Source: Meandrina meandrites
Lineage: Eukaryota > Cnidaria > Anthozoa > Scleractinia > Meandrinidae
Assembly (NCBI GenBank): GCA_963693305.1
Contig: OY855915.1
Span: forward strand, 186,001-250,000
Length of the DNA stretch: 64,000 bases
Direction: 5' to 3'
Part shown: positions 45,020 to 57,000 of the stretch, in pieces
Position numbering within the stretch: position 1 is the stretch's first letter
Layout: every line of letters starts with the position of its first letter
Position numbers and translations under genes: made by a program
The notes under the pieces: generated by a model
Databases searched by the model: none
Seen by the model: only the letters and a program-made list of their open reading frames with translations
Told to the model about the DNA's origin: nothing

Positions 45020-45930
45020 TTGGACGAAGTTCGTCAACCCGGCTTTTTGCCCTGCTTGGAAAAGCCCACTCAAAATGATGGTATGAAACCGACGTCGTGG
45101 AATTCGATCCCAAGGGTGTTTTTTCGTTTCGCCCCGAAGGGGAAAGTCGAAAAAACGCGTTTTGAACGCAATTGGACGACGTTCGTCAACCCGGCTTTTT
45201 GCCCTTCTTGGAAAAGCCCACTCAAAATGGTGGTATGAAACCAACCTAGTGGAATTCGATCCCAAGGGTGTTTTTTCGTTTCGCCCCGAAGGGGAAAGTC
45301 GAAAAAACGCGTTTTGAACGCAATTGGACGACGTTCGTCAACCCAGCTTTTTGCCCTGCTTGGAAAAGCCCACTCAAAATGATGGTATGAAACCGACGTC
45401 GTGGAATTCGATCCCAACGGTGTTTTTCCTTTCGCCCCGATGGGGAAAGTCGAAAAAACGCGTTTTGAACACAATTGGACGACGTTCGTCAACCCGGCTT
45501 TTTGTCCTGCTTGGAAAAGCCCACTCAAAATGGTGGTATGAAACCAACCTAGTGGAATTCGATCCCAAGGGTGCTTTTTCGTTTCGCCCCGATGGGGAAT
45601 GTCGAAAAAACGCGTTTTGAACGCAATTGGACGACGTTCGTCAACCCGGCTTTTTGCCCTGCTTGGAAAAGCCCACTCAAAATGGTGGTATGAAACCAAC
45701 CTTGTGGAATTCGATCCCAAGGGTGTTTTTTCGTTTCGCCCCGATGGGGAAAGGTGAAAAAACGCGTTTTGAACGCAATTGGACGACGTTCGTCAACCCG
45801 GCTTTTTGCCCTGCTTGGAAGAGCCCACTCAAAATGGTGGTATGAAACCGACCTCGTCGAATTCGATCCTAAGGGTGTTTTTTCGTTTCCCCCCGATGGG
45901 GAAAGTCGAAAAAACGCGTTTTGAACGCAA

Positions 45931-46538
45931 TTGGACGACGTTCGTCAACCCGGCTTTTTGCCCTGCTAGAAAAAGCCTACTCAAAATGATGGTATGAAAC
46001 CGACCTCGTGGAATTCGATCCCAAGGGTGTTTTTTCGTTTCGCCCCGATGGGGAAAGTCGAAAAAACGCGTTTTGAACGCAATTGGACGACGTTCGTCAA
46101 CCCGGCTTTTTGCCCTGGTTGGAAAAGCCCACTCAAAATGGTGGTATGAAACCGACCTCGTGGAATTCGATCCCAAGGGTGTTGTTTCGTTTCGCCCCGA
46201 TGGGGAAAGTCGAAAAAACGCGTTTTGAACGCAATTGGACGACGTTCGTCAACCCGGCTTTTTGCCCTGCTTGGAAGAGCCCACTCAAAATGGTGGTATG
46301 AAACCAACCTCGTGGTATTGGATCCCAAGGGTGTTGTTTCGTTTCGCCCCGATGGGGAAAGTCGAAAAAACGCGTTTTGAACGCAATTGGACGACGTTCG
46401 TCAACCCGGCTTTTTGCCCTGCTTGGAAAAGCCCACTCAAAATGGTGGTATGAAACCGACCTCGTGGAATTCGATCCCAAGGGTGTTGTTTCGTTTCGCC
46501 CCGATGGGGAAAGTGGAAAAAACGCGTTTTGAACGCAA
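45931..46538 (+). repeat. Family 2 four-monomer stretch, copy 1 of a 1064-bp (7-mer) repeat
   Basis: Follows a GCTAGAAAAAGCCTACTC variant and contains GTTGTTTCG, GGAAGAGCCC and CGTGGTATT variants in an order repeated 1064 bp later at 46995-47602. For example, TTGGAAGAGC occurs at 46,271 and 47,335. Confidence 0.8.
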
Positions 46539-46994
46539 TTGGACGACGTTCGTCAACCCGGCTTTTTGCCCTGCCTGGAAAAGCGCACTCAAAATGGTGG
46601 TATGAAACCGACCTCGTGGATTTCGATCCCAAGGGTGTTTTTTCGTTTCGCTCCGTTGGGGAAAGTCGAAAAAACGCGTTTTGAACGCAATTGGACGACG
46701 TTCGTCAACCCGGCTTTTTGCCCTTCTTGGAAAAGCCCACTCAAAATGGTGGTATGAAACCAACCTCGTGGAATTCGATCCCAAGGGTGTTTTTTCGTTT
46801 CGCCCCGAAGGGGAAAGTCGAAAACACGCGTTTTGAACGCAATTGGACGACGTTCGTCAACCCGGCTTTTTGCCCTGCTTGGAAAAGCCTACTCAAAATG
46901 ATGGTATGAAACCGACCTCGTGGAATTCGATCCCAAGGGTGTTTTTTCGTTTCGCCCCGAAGGGGAAAGTCGAAAAAACGCGTTTTGAACGCAA

Positions 46995-47602
46995 TTGGAC
47001 GACGTTCGTCAACCCGGCTTTTTGCCCTGCTAGAAAAAGCCTACTCAAAATGATGGTATGAAACCGACCTCGTGGAATTCGATCCCAAGGGTGTTTTTTC
47101 GTTTCGCCCCGATGGGGAAAGTCGAAAAAACGCGTTTTGAACGCAATTGGACGACGTTCGTAACCCCGGCTTTTTGCCCTGCTTGGAAAAGCCCACTCAA
47201 AATGGTGGTATGAAACCGACCTCGTGGAATTCGATCCCAAGGGTGTTGTTTCGTTTCGCCCCGATGGGGAAAGTCGAAAAAACGCGTTTTGAACGCAATT
47301 GGACGACGTTCGTCAACCCGGCTTTTTGCCCTGCTTGGAAGAGCCCACTCAAAATGGTGGTATGAAACCGACCTCGTGGTATTCGATCCCAAGGGTGTTG
47401 ATTCGTTTCGCCCCGATGGGGAAAGTCGAAAAAACGCGTTTTGAACGCAATTGGACGACGTTCGTCAACCCGGCTTTTTGCCCTGCTTGGAAAAGCCCAC
47501 TCAAAATGGTGGTATGAAACCGACCACGTGGAATTCGATCCCAAGGGTGTTGTTTCGTTTCGCCACGATGGGGAAAGTCGAAAAAACGCGTTTTGAACGC
47601 AA
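46995..47602 (+). repeat. Family 2 four-monomer stretch, copy 2 of a 1064-bp (7-mer) repeat
   Basis: Partner of 45931-46538. It differs by scattered substitutions, such as GTTCGTAACCCC for GTTCGTCAACCC and GTTGATTCG for GTTGTTTCG, so the duplication is older than those in family 1. Confidence 0.8.
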
Positions 47603-48361
47603 TTGGACGACGTTCGCCAACCCGGCTTTTTGCCCTGCTGGGAAAAGCCCACTCAAAATGGTGGTATGAAACCAACTTAGTGGAATTCGATTCCAAGGGT
47701 GTTTTTTCGTTTCGCCCCGAAAGGGAAAGTCGAAAAAACGCGTTTTGAACGCAATTGGACGACGTTCGTCAACCCGGCTTTTTGCCCTGCTTGGAAAAGC
47801 CCACTCAAAATGATGGTATGAAACCGACGTCGTGGAATTCGATCCCAACGGTGTTTTTCGTTTCGCCCCGATGGGGAAAGTCGAAAAAACGCGTTTTGAA
47901 CGCAATTGGACGACGTTCGTCAACCCGGCTTTTTGCCATGCTTGGAAGAGCCCACTCAAAATAGGTGTATGAAACCGACCTCGTGGAATTCGATCCTAAG
48001 GGTGTTTTTTCGTTTCGCCCCGATGGGGAAAGTCGAAAAAACGCGTTTTCAACGCAATTGGACGACGTTCGTCAACCCGGCTTTTTGCCCTGCTTGGAAA
48101 AGCCCACTCAAAATGGTGGTATGAAACCGACCTCGTGGTATTCGATCCTAAGGGTTTTTTCTCGTTTCGCCCCGATGGGGAAAGTCGAAAAAACGCGTTT
48201 TGAACGCAATTGGACGACGTTCGTCAACCCGGCTTTTTGCCCTGCTTGGAAAAGCCCACTCAAAATGGTGGTATGAAACCGACCTCGTGGAATTCGATCC
48301 CAAGGGTGTTGTTTCGTTTCGCCCCGATGGGGAAAGTCGAAAAAACCCGTTTTGAACGCAA

Positions 48362-49273
48362 TTGGACGACGTTCGTCAACCCGGCTTTTTGCCCTGCTTG
48401 GAAGAGCCCACTCAAAATGGTGGTATGAAACCGACCTCGTGGAATTCGATCCAAAGGGTGTTTTTTCGTTTCGCCCCGATGGGGAAAGTCAAAAGAACGC
48501 GTTTTGAACGCAATTGGACGACGTTCCTCAACCCGGCTTTTTGCCCTGCTTGGAACAGCCCACTCAAAATGGATGTATGAAACCGACCTCGTGGAATTCG
48601 ATCCTAAGGGTGTTTTTTCGTTTCGCCCCAATGGGGAAAGTCGAAAAAATGCGTTTTGAACGCAATTGGACGACGTTCGTCAACCCGGCTTTTTGCCCTG
48701 CTAGAAAAAGCCTACTCAAAATGATGGTATGAAACCGACCTCGTGGAATTCGATCCCAAGGGTGTTATTTCGTTTCGCCCCGATGGCGAAAGTCGAAAAA
48801 ACGCGTTTTGAACGCAATTGGACGACGTTCGTCAACCCGGCTTTTTGCCCTGCTTGGAAGAGCCCACTCAAAATGGTGGTATGAAACCGACCTCGTGGAA
48901 TTCGATCCTAAGGGTGTTTTTTCGTTTCGCCCCAATGGGGAAGGTCGAAAAAACGCGTTTTGAACGCAATTGGACGACGTTCGTCAACCCAGCATTTTGC
49001 CCTGCTAGAAAAAGCCTACTCAAAATGATGGTATGAAACCGACCTCGTGGAATTCGATCCCAAGGGTGTTTTTTCGTTTCGCCCCGATGGGGAAAGTCGA
49101 AAAAACGCGTTTTGAACGCAATTGGACGACGTTCGTCAACCAGGCTTTTTGCCCTGCCTGGAAGAGCCCACTCAAAATGGTGGTATGAAACCGACCTCGT
49201 GGTATTCGATCCCAAGGGTGTTGTTTCGTTTCGCCCCGATGGGGAAAGTCGAAAAAACGCGTTTTGAACGCAA
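48362..49273 (+). repeat. Family 2 6-mer higher-order repeat (912 bp), copy 1
   Basis: Six monomers with ordered marks: GATCCAAAGGG with GTCAAAAGAACG, then CTTCC-to-GTTCCTCAACCC with GGAACAGCCC and ATGGATGTATG, then AATGCGTTTTG with GCTAGAAAAAGCC, a GTTATTTCG unit, a CATTTTGCCC unit, and a CCTGGAAGAGCC unit with CGTGGTATTCG. All recur exactly 912 bp later. Confidence 0.88.
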
Positions 49274-50185
49274 TTGGACGACGTTCGTCAACCCGGCTTT
49301 TTGCCCTGCTTGGAAGAGCCCACTCAAAATGGTGGTATGAAACCGACCTCGTGGAATTCGATCCAAAGGGTGTTTTTTCGTTTCGCCCCGATGGGGAAAG
49401 TCAAAAGAACGCGTTTTGAACGCAATTGGACGACGTTCCTCAACCCGGCTTTTTGCCCTGCTTGGAACAGCCCACTCAAAATGGATGTATGAAACCGACC
49501 TCGTGGAATTCGATCCTAATGGTGTTTTTTCGTTTCGCCCCAATGGGGAAAGTCGAAAAAATGCGTTTTGAACGCAATTGGACGACGTTCGTCAACCCGG
49601 CTTTTTGCCCTGCTAGAAAAAGCCTACTCAAAATGATGGTATGAAACCGACCTCGTGGAATTCGATCCCAAGGGTGTTATTTCGTTTCGCCCCGATGGGG
49701 AAAGTCGAAAAAACGCGTTTTGAACGCAATTGGACGACGTTCGTCAACCCGGCTTTTTGCCCTGCTTGGAAGAGCCCACTCAAAATGGTGGTATGAAACC
49801 GACCTCGTGGAATTCGATCCTAAGGGTGTTTTTTCGTTTCGCCCCAATGGGGAAAGTCGAAAAAATGCGTTTTGAACGCAATTGGACGACGTTCGTCAAC
49901 CCGGCATTTTGCCCTGCTAGAAAAAGCCTACTCAAAATGATGGTATGAAACCGACCTCGTGGAATTCGATCCCAAGGGTGTTTTTTCGTTTCGCCCCGAT
50001 GGGGAAAGTCGAAAAAACGCGTTTTGAACGCAATTGGACGACGTTCGTCAACCCGGCTTTTTGCCCTGCCTGGAAGGGCCCACTCAAAATGGTGGTATGA
50101 AACCGACCTCGTGGTATTCGATCCCAAGGGTGTTGTTTCGTTTCGCCCCGATGGGGAAAGTCGAAAAAACGCGTTTTGAACGCAA
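49274..50185 (+). repeat. Family 2 6-mer higher-order repeat (912 bp), copy 2
   Basis: Second tandem copy of the six-monomer unit, nearly identical. GTCAAAAGAACG lies at 48,489 and 49,401. The unit after 50186 no longer follows the order, so only two full copies exist here. Confidence 0.88.
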
Positions 50186-53100
50186 TTGGACGACGTTCGT
50201 CAACCCGGCTTTTTGCCCTGCTTGGAAAAGCCCACTCAAAATGGTGGTATGAAACCGACCTCGTGAAATTCGATCCCAAGGGTGTTTTTTCGTTTCGCCC
50301 CGATGGGGAAAGTCGAAAAAACGCGTTTTCAACGCAATTGGACGACGTTCGTCAACCCGGCTTCTTGCCCTGCTTGGAACAGCCCACTCAAAATGGTGGT
50401 ATGAAACCGACCTCGTGGAATTCGATCCCAAGGGTGTTGTTTCGTTTCGCCCCGATGGGGAAAGTCGAAAAAACGCGTTTTGAACGCAATTGGACGACGT
50501 TCGTCAACCCGCCTTTTTGCCCTGCTAGAAAAAGCCTACTCAAAATGATGGTATGAAACCGACCTCGTGGAATTCGATCCCAAGGGTGTTTTTTCGTTTC
50601 GCCCCAATGGGGAAAGTCGAAAAAACGCATTTTGAACGCAATTGGACGACGTTCGTCAACCCGGCTTTTTGCCCTGCTTGGAAAAGCCCACTCAAAATGG
50701 TGGTATGAAAGCGACCTCGTGGAATTCGATCCCAAGGGTGTTGTTTCGTTTCGCCCCGATGGGGAAAGTCGATAAAACGCGTTTTGAACGCAATTGGACG
50801 ACGTTCGTCAACCCGGCTTTTTGCCCTGCTTGGAACAGCCCACTCAAAATGGTGGTATAAAAACGGCCTCGTGGAATTCGATCCCAAGGAAGTTGTTTCG
50901 TTTCGCCCCGATGGGGAAAGTCGATAAAACGCGTTTTGAACGCAATTGGACGACGTTCGTCAACCCGGCTTTTTGCCCTGCTTGGAACAGCCCACTCAAA
51001 ATGGTGGTATGAAACCGACCTCGTGGAATTCGATCCCAAGGGTGTTGTTTCGTTTCGCCCCGATGGGGAAAGTCGAAAAAACGCGTTTTGAACGCAATTG
51101 GACGACGTTCGTCAACCCGGCTTTTTGCCCTGCTTGGAAGAGCCCACTCAAAATGGTGGTATGAAACCGACCTCGTGGAATTCGATCCTAAGGGTGTTTT
51201 TTCGTTTCGCCCCGATGGGGAAAGTCGAAAAAACGCGTTTTGAACGCAATTGGACGACGTTCGTCAACCCGGCTTTTTGCCCTGCTAGAAAAAGCCTACT
51301 CAAAATGATGGTATGAAACCGACCTCGTGGAATTCGATCCCAAGGGTGTTTTTTCGTTTCGCCCCGATGGGGAAAGTCGAAAAAACGCGTTTTGAACGCA
51401 ATTGGACGACGTTCGTCAACCCGGCTTTTTGCCCTGCTTGGAAAAGCCCACTCAAAATGGTGGTATGAAACCGACCTCGTGGAATTCGATCCCAAGGGTG
51501 TTGTTTCGTTTCGCCTCGATGGGGAAAGTCGAAAAAACGCGTTTTGAACGCAATTGGACGACGTTCGTCAACCCGGCTTTTTGCCCTGCTTGGAAAAGCC
51601 TGCTCAAAATGATGGTATGAAACCGACCTCGTGGAATTCGATCCCAAGGGTGTTGTTTCGTTTCGCCCCGATGGGGAAAGTCGAAAAAACCCGTTTTGAA
51701 CGCAATTGGACGACGTTCGTCAACCCGGCTTTTTGCCCTGCTTGAAAGAGCCCACTCAAAATGGTGGTATGAAACCGACCTCGTGGAATTCGATCCAAAG
51801 GGTGTTTTTTCGTTTCTTCCCGATGGGGAAAGTCGAACAAACGCGTCTTGAACGCAATTGGACGACGTTCGTCAACCCGGCTTTTTTCCCTGCTTGGAAA
51901 AGCCCACTCAAAATGGTGGTATGAAACCGACCTCGTGGTATTCGATCCTAAGGGTGTTTTTTCGTTTCGCCCCGATGGGGAAAGTCCAAAAAAACGCGTT
52001 TTGAACGCAATTGGACGACGTTCGTCAACCCGGCTTTTTGCCCTGCTTGGAAAAGCCCACTCAAAATGGTGGTATGAAACTGACCTCGTGGTATTCGATC
52101 CCAAGGGTGTTTTTTCGTTTCGCCCCGATGGGGAAAGTCGAAAAAACGCGTTTTGAACGGAATTGGACGACGTTCGTCAATCCGGCTTTTTGCACTGCTT
52201 GGAAAAGCCCACTCAAAATGGTGGTATGAAACCGACCTCTTGGAATTCGATCCCAAGGGTGTTATTTCGTTTCGCCCCGATGGGGAAAGTCGAAAAAACG
52301 CGTTTCGAACGCAATTGGACGACGTTCGTCAACCCGGCTTTTTGCCCTGCTTGGAAAAGCCCACTCAAAATGGTGGTATGAAACCGACCTCGTGGAATTC
52401 GATCCCAAGGATGTTGTTTCGTTTCGCCCCGATGGGGAAAGTCGAACAAACGCATTTTGAACGCAATTGGACGACGTTCGTCAACCCGGCTTTTTGCCCT
52501 GCTTGGAAAAGCCCACTCAAATTGGTGGTATGAAACCGACCTCGTGGAATTCGATCCCAAGGGTGTTATTTCGTTTCGCCCCGATGGGGAAAGTCGAAAA
52601 AACGCGTTTTGAACGCAATTGGACGACGTTCGTCAACCCGGCTTTTTGCCCTGCTTGGAAAAGCCCACTCAAAATGGTGGTATGAAACCGACCTCGTGGA
52701 ATTCGATCCGAAGGGTGTTGTTTCGTTTCGCCCCGATGGGGAAAGTCGAAAAAACGCGCTTTAAACGCAATTGGACGACGTTCGTCAACCCGGCTTTTTG
52801 CCCTGCTTGGAAAAGCCCACTCGAAATGATGGTATGAAACCGACCTCGTGGAATTCGATCCCAAGGGTGTTATTTCGTTTCGCCCCGATGGGGAAAGTCG
52901 AAAAAACGCGTTTTGAACGCAATTGGACGACGTTCGTCAACCCGGCTTTTTGCCCTGCTCTGAAAAGCCCACTCAAAATGGTGGTATGAAACCAACCTCG
53001 TGGAATTCGATCCCAAGGATGTTATTTCGTTTCGCCCCGATGGGGAAAGTCGAAAAAACGCGTTTTGAACGCAATTGGACGACGTTCGTCAACCCGGCTT

Positions 53101-54099
53101 TTTGCCCTGCTTGGAAAAGCCCACTCAAAATGGTGGTATGAAACCGACCTCGTGGAATTCGATCCCAAGGGTGTTGTTTCGTTTCGCCCCGATGGGGAAA
53201 GTCGAAAAAACGCGTTCTGAACGCAATTGGACGACGTTCGTCAACCCGGCTTTTTGCCCTGCTTGGAAAAGCCTACTCAAAATGATGGTATGAAACCCAC
53301 CTCGTGGAATTCGATCCTAAGGGTGTTTTTTCCTTTCGCCCCGATGGGGAAAGTCGAAAAAACGCGTTTTGAACGCAATTGGACAACGTTCGTCAACCCG
53401 GCTTGTTGCCCTGCTTGGAAAAGCCCACTCAAAATGGTGGTATGAAACCGACCTCGTGGTATTCGATCCTAAGGGTGTTTTTTCGTTTCGCCCCGATGGG
53501 GAAAGTCGAAAAAACGCGTTTTGAACGCAATTGGACGACGTTCGTCAACCCGGCTTTTTGCCCTGCTTGGAAAAGCCCACTCAAAATGGTGGTATGAAAC
53601 CGACCTCGTGGTATTCTTTCCCAAGGGTGTTGTTTCGTTTCGCCCCGATGGGGAAAGTCGAAAAAACGCGTTTTGAACGCAATTGGACGACGTTCCTCAA
53701 CCCGGCTTTTTCCCCTGCTCTGAAAAGCCCACTCAAAATGGTGGTATGAAACCAACCTCGTGGAATTCGATCCCAAGGGTGTTATTTCGTTTCGCCCCGT
53801 TGGGGAAAGTCGAAAAAACGCGTTTTGAACGCAATTGGACGACGTTCGTCAACCCGGCTTTTTGCCCTGCTTGGAAAAGCCCACTCAAAATGGTGGTATG
53901 AAACCGACCTCGTGGAATTCGATCCCAAGGGTGTTGTTTCGTTTCGCCCCGATGGGGAAAGTCGAAAAAACGCGTTTTGAACGCAATTGGACGACGTTCG
54001 TCAACCCGGCTTTTTGCCCTGTTTGGAAAAGCCCACTCAAAATGGTGGTATGAAACCGACCTAGTGGAATTCGATCCCAAGGGTGTTTTTTCGTTTCGC

Positions 54100-57000
54100 C
54101 CCGATGGGGAAAGTTGAACAAACGCGTCTTGAACGCAATTGGACGACGTTCGTCAACCCGGCTTTTTGCCATGCTTGGAAAAGCCCACTCAAAATGGTGG
54201 TATGAAACCGACCTCGTGGAATTCGATCCCAAGGGTGTTGTTTCGTTTCGCCCCGATGGGGAAAGTCGAAAAAACGCGTTTTGAACGCAATTGGACGACG
54301 TTCGTCAACCCGGCTTTTTGGACTGCTAGGAAAAGCCCACTCAAAATGGTGGTATGAAACCGACCTCGTGGAATTCGATCCCAAAAGTGTTTTTTCGTTT
54401 CGCCCCGATGGGGAAAGTCGAAAAAACGCGTCTTGAACGCAATTGGACGACGTTCATCAACCCGGCTTTTTGCCCTGCTTGGAAAAGCCCACTCAAAATG
54501 GTGGTATGAAACCGACATCGTGGAATTTGATCCCAAGGGTGTTTTTTCGTTTCGCCCCGATGGAGAAAGTCGAAAAAAACGCGTTTTAAATGCAATTGGA
54601 CGACGTTCGTCAACCCGGCTTTTTGCCCTGCTTGGAAAAGCCCACTCAAAATGGTGGTATGAAACCGACCTAGTGGAATTCGATCCCAAGGGTGTTTTTT
54701 CGTTTCGCACCGATGGGGAATGTCGAAAAAACGCGTTTTGAACGCAATTGGACGACGTTCGTCAACCCGGCTTTTTGCCCTGCTTAAAAAAGCCCACTCA
54801 AAATGGTGGTATGAAACCGACCTCGTGGAATTCGATTACAAGGGTGTTTTTTCGTTTCTTCCTGATGGGGAAAGTCGAACAAACGCGTCTTGAACGCAAT
54901 TGGACGACGTTCGTCAACCCGGCTTTTTGCCCTGCTTGGAAAAGCCCACTCAAAATGGTGGTATGAAACCGACCTCGTGGAATTCGATCCCAATGGTGTT
55001 GTTTCGTTTCGCCGCGATGGGGAAAGTCGAAAAAAACGCATTTTGAACGCAATTGGACGACGTTCGTCAACCTGGCTTTTTTCCCTGCTTGGAAAAGCCC
55101 ACTCAAAATGGTGGTATGAAACCGACCTCGTAGAATTCGATCCCAAGGGTGTTTTTTCGTTTCGCCCCGATGGGGAAAGTCGAAAAAACGCGTTTTGAAC
55201 GCAATTGGACGACGTTCGTCAACCCGGCTTTTTGGACTGCTAGGAAAAGCCCACTCAAAATGGTGGTATGAAACCGACCTCGTGGAATTCGATCCCAAGG
55301 GTGTTTTTTCGTTTCGCCCCGATGGGGAAAGTCGAAAAAGCGCGTCTTGAACGCAATTGGACGACGTTCATCAACCCGGCTTTTTGCCCTGCTTGGAAAA
55401 GCCCACTCAAAATGTTGGTATGAAACCGACATCTTGGAATTCGATCCCAAGGGTGTTTTTTCGTTTCGCCCCGATGGAGAAAGTCGAAAAAAACGCGTTT
55501 TGAACGCAATTGGACGACGTTCGTCAACCCGGCTTTTTGCCCTGCTTGGAAAAGCCCACTCAAAATGGTGGTATGAAACCGACCTCGTGGAATTCGATCC
55601 CAAGGGTGTTTTTTCGTTTCGCCCCGATGGGGAAAGTCGAAAAAACGCGTTTTGAACGCAATTGGACGACGTTCGTCAACCCGGCTTTTTGCCCTGCTTG
55701 GAAAAGCCCACTCAAAATGGTGGTATGAAACCGACCTCGTGGAATTCGATCCCAAGGGTGTTTTTTCGTTTCTTCCTGATGGGGAAAGTCGAAAAAACGC
55801 CTCTTGAACGCAATTGCACGAACTTCGTCAACCCGGGTTTTTGCCCTGCTTGGAAAAGCCCACTCAAAATGGTGGTATGAAACCGACCTCGTGGAATTCG
55901 ATCCCAATGGTGTTGTTTCGTTTCGCCGCGATGGGGAAAGTCGAAAAAACGCGTTTTGAACGCAATTGGACGACGTTCGTCAACCCGGCTTTTTGCCCTG
56001 CTTGGAAAAGCCCACTCGAAATGATGGTATGAAACCGACCTCGTGGAATTCGATCCCAAGGGTGTTATTTCGTTTCGCCCCGATGGGGAAAGTCGAAAAA
56101 ACGCGTTTTGAACGCAATTGGACGACGTTCGTCAACCCGGCTTTTTGCCCTGCTTGGAAAAGCCCACTCAAGATGGTGGTATGAAACCGACCTCGTGGAA
56201 TTCGATCCCAATGGTGTTATTTCGTTTCGCCCCGATGGGGAAAGTCGAAAAAACGCGTTTTGAACGCAATTGGACGACGTTCGTTTAACCCGGCTTTTTG
56301 CCCTGCTTGGAAAAGCCCACTCAAGATGGTGGTATGAAACCGACCTCGTGGAATTCGATCCCAAGGGTTTTTTTTTTGTTTCGAACCGATGGGGAAAGTC
56401 GAAAAAACGCGTCTTGAACGCAATTGGACGACGTTCGTCAACCCGGCTTTTTGCCCTGCTTGGAAAAGCCCACTCAAAATGGTGGTATGAAACCGACCTC
56501 GTGGAATTCGATCCCAAGGGTGTTTTTTCGTTTTGACCCGATGGGGAAAGTCGAAAAAACGCGTTTTGAACGCAATTGGACGACGTTCGTCAACCCGGCT
56601 TTTTGCCCTGCTTGGAAAAGCCCACTCAAAATGGTGGTTTGAAACCGACCTAGTGGAATTCGATCCCAAGGGTGTTTTTTCGTTTCGCCCCGATGGGGAA
56701 AGCCGAACAAACGCGTCCTGAACGCAATTGGACGACGTTCGTCAACCCGGCTTTTTGCCCTGCTTGGAAAAGCCCACTCAAAATGGTGGTATGAAACCGA
56801 CCTCGTGGAATTCGATCCCAAGGGTGTTTTTTCGTTTCGCCGCGATGGGGAAAGTCGAAAAAACGCGTTTTGAACGCAATTGGACGACGTTCGTCAACCC
56901 GGCTTTTTGGACTGCTAGGAAAAGCCCACTCAAAATGGTGGTATGAAACCGACCTCGTGGAATTCGATCCCAAGGGTGTTTTTTCGTTTCGCCCCGATGT

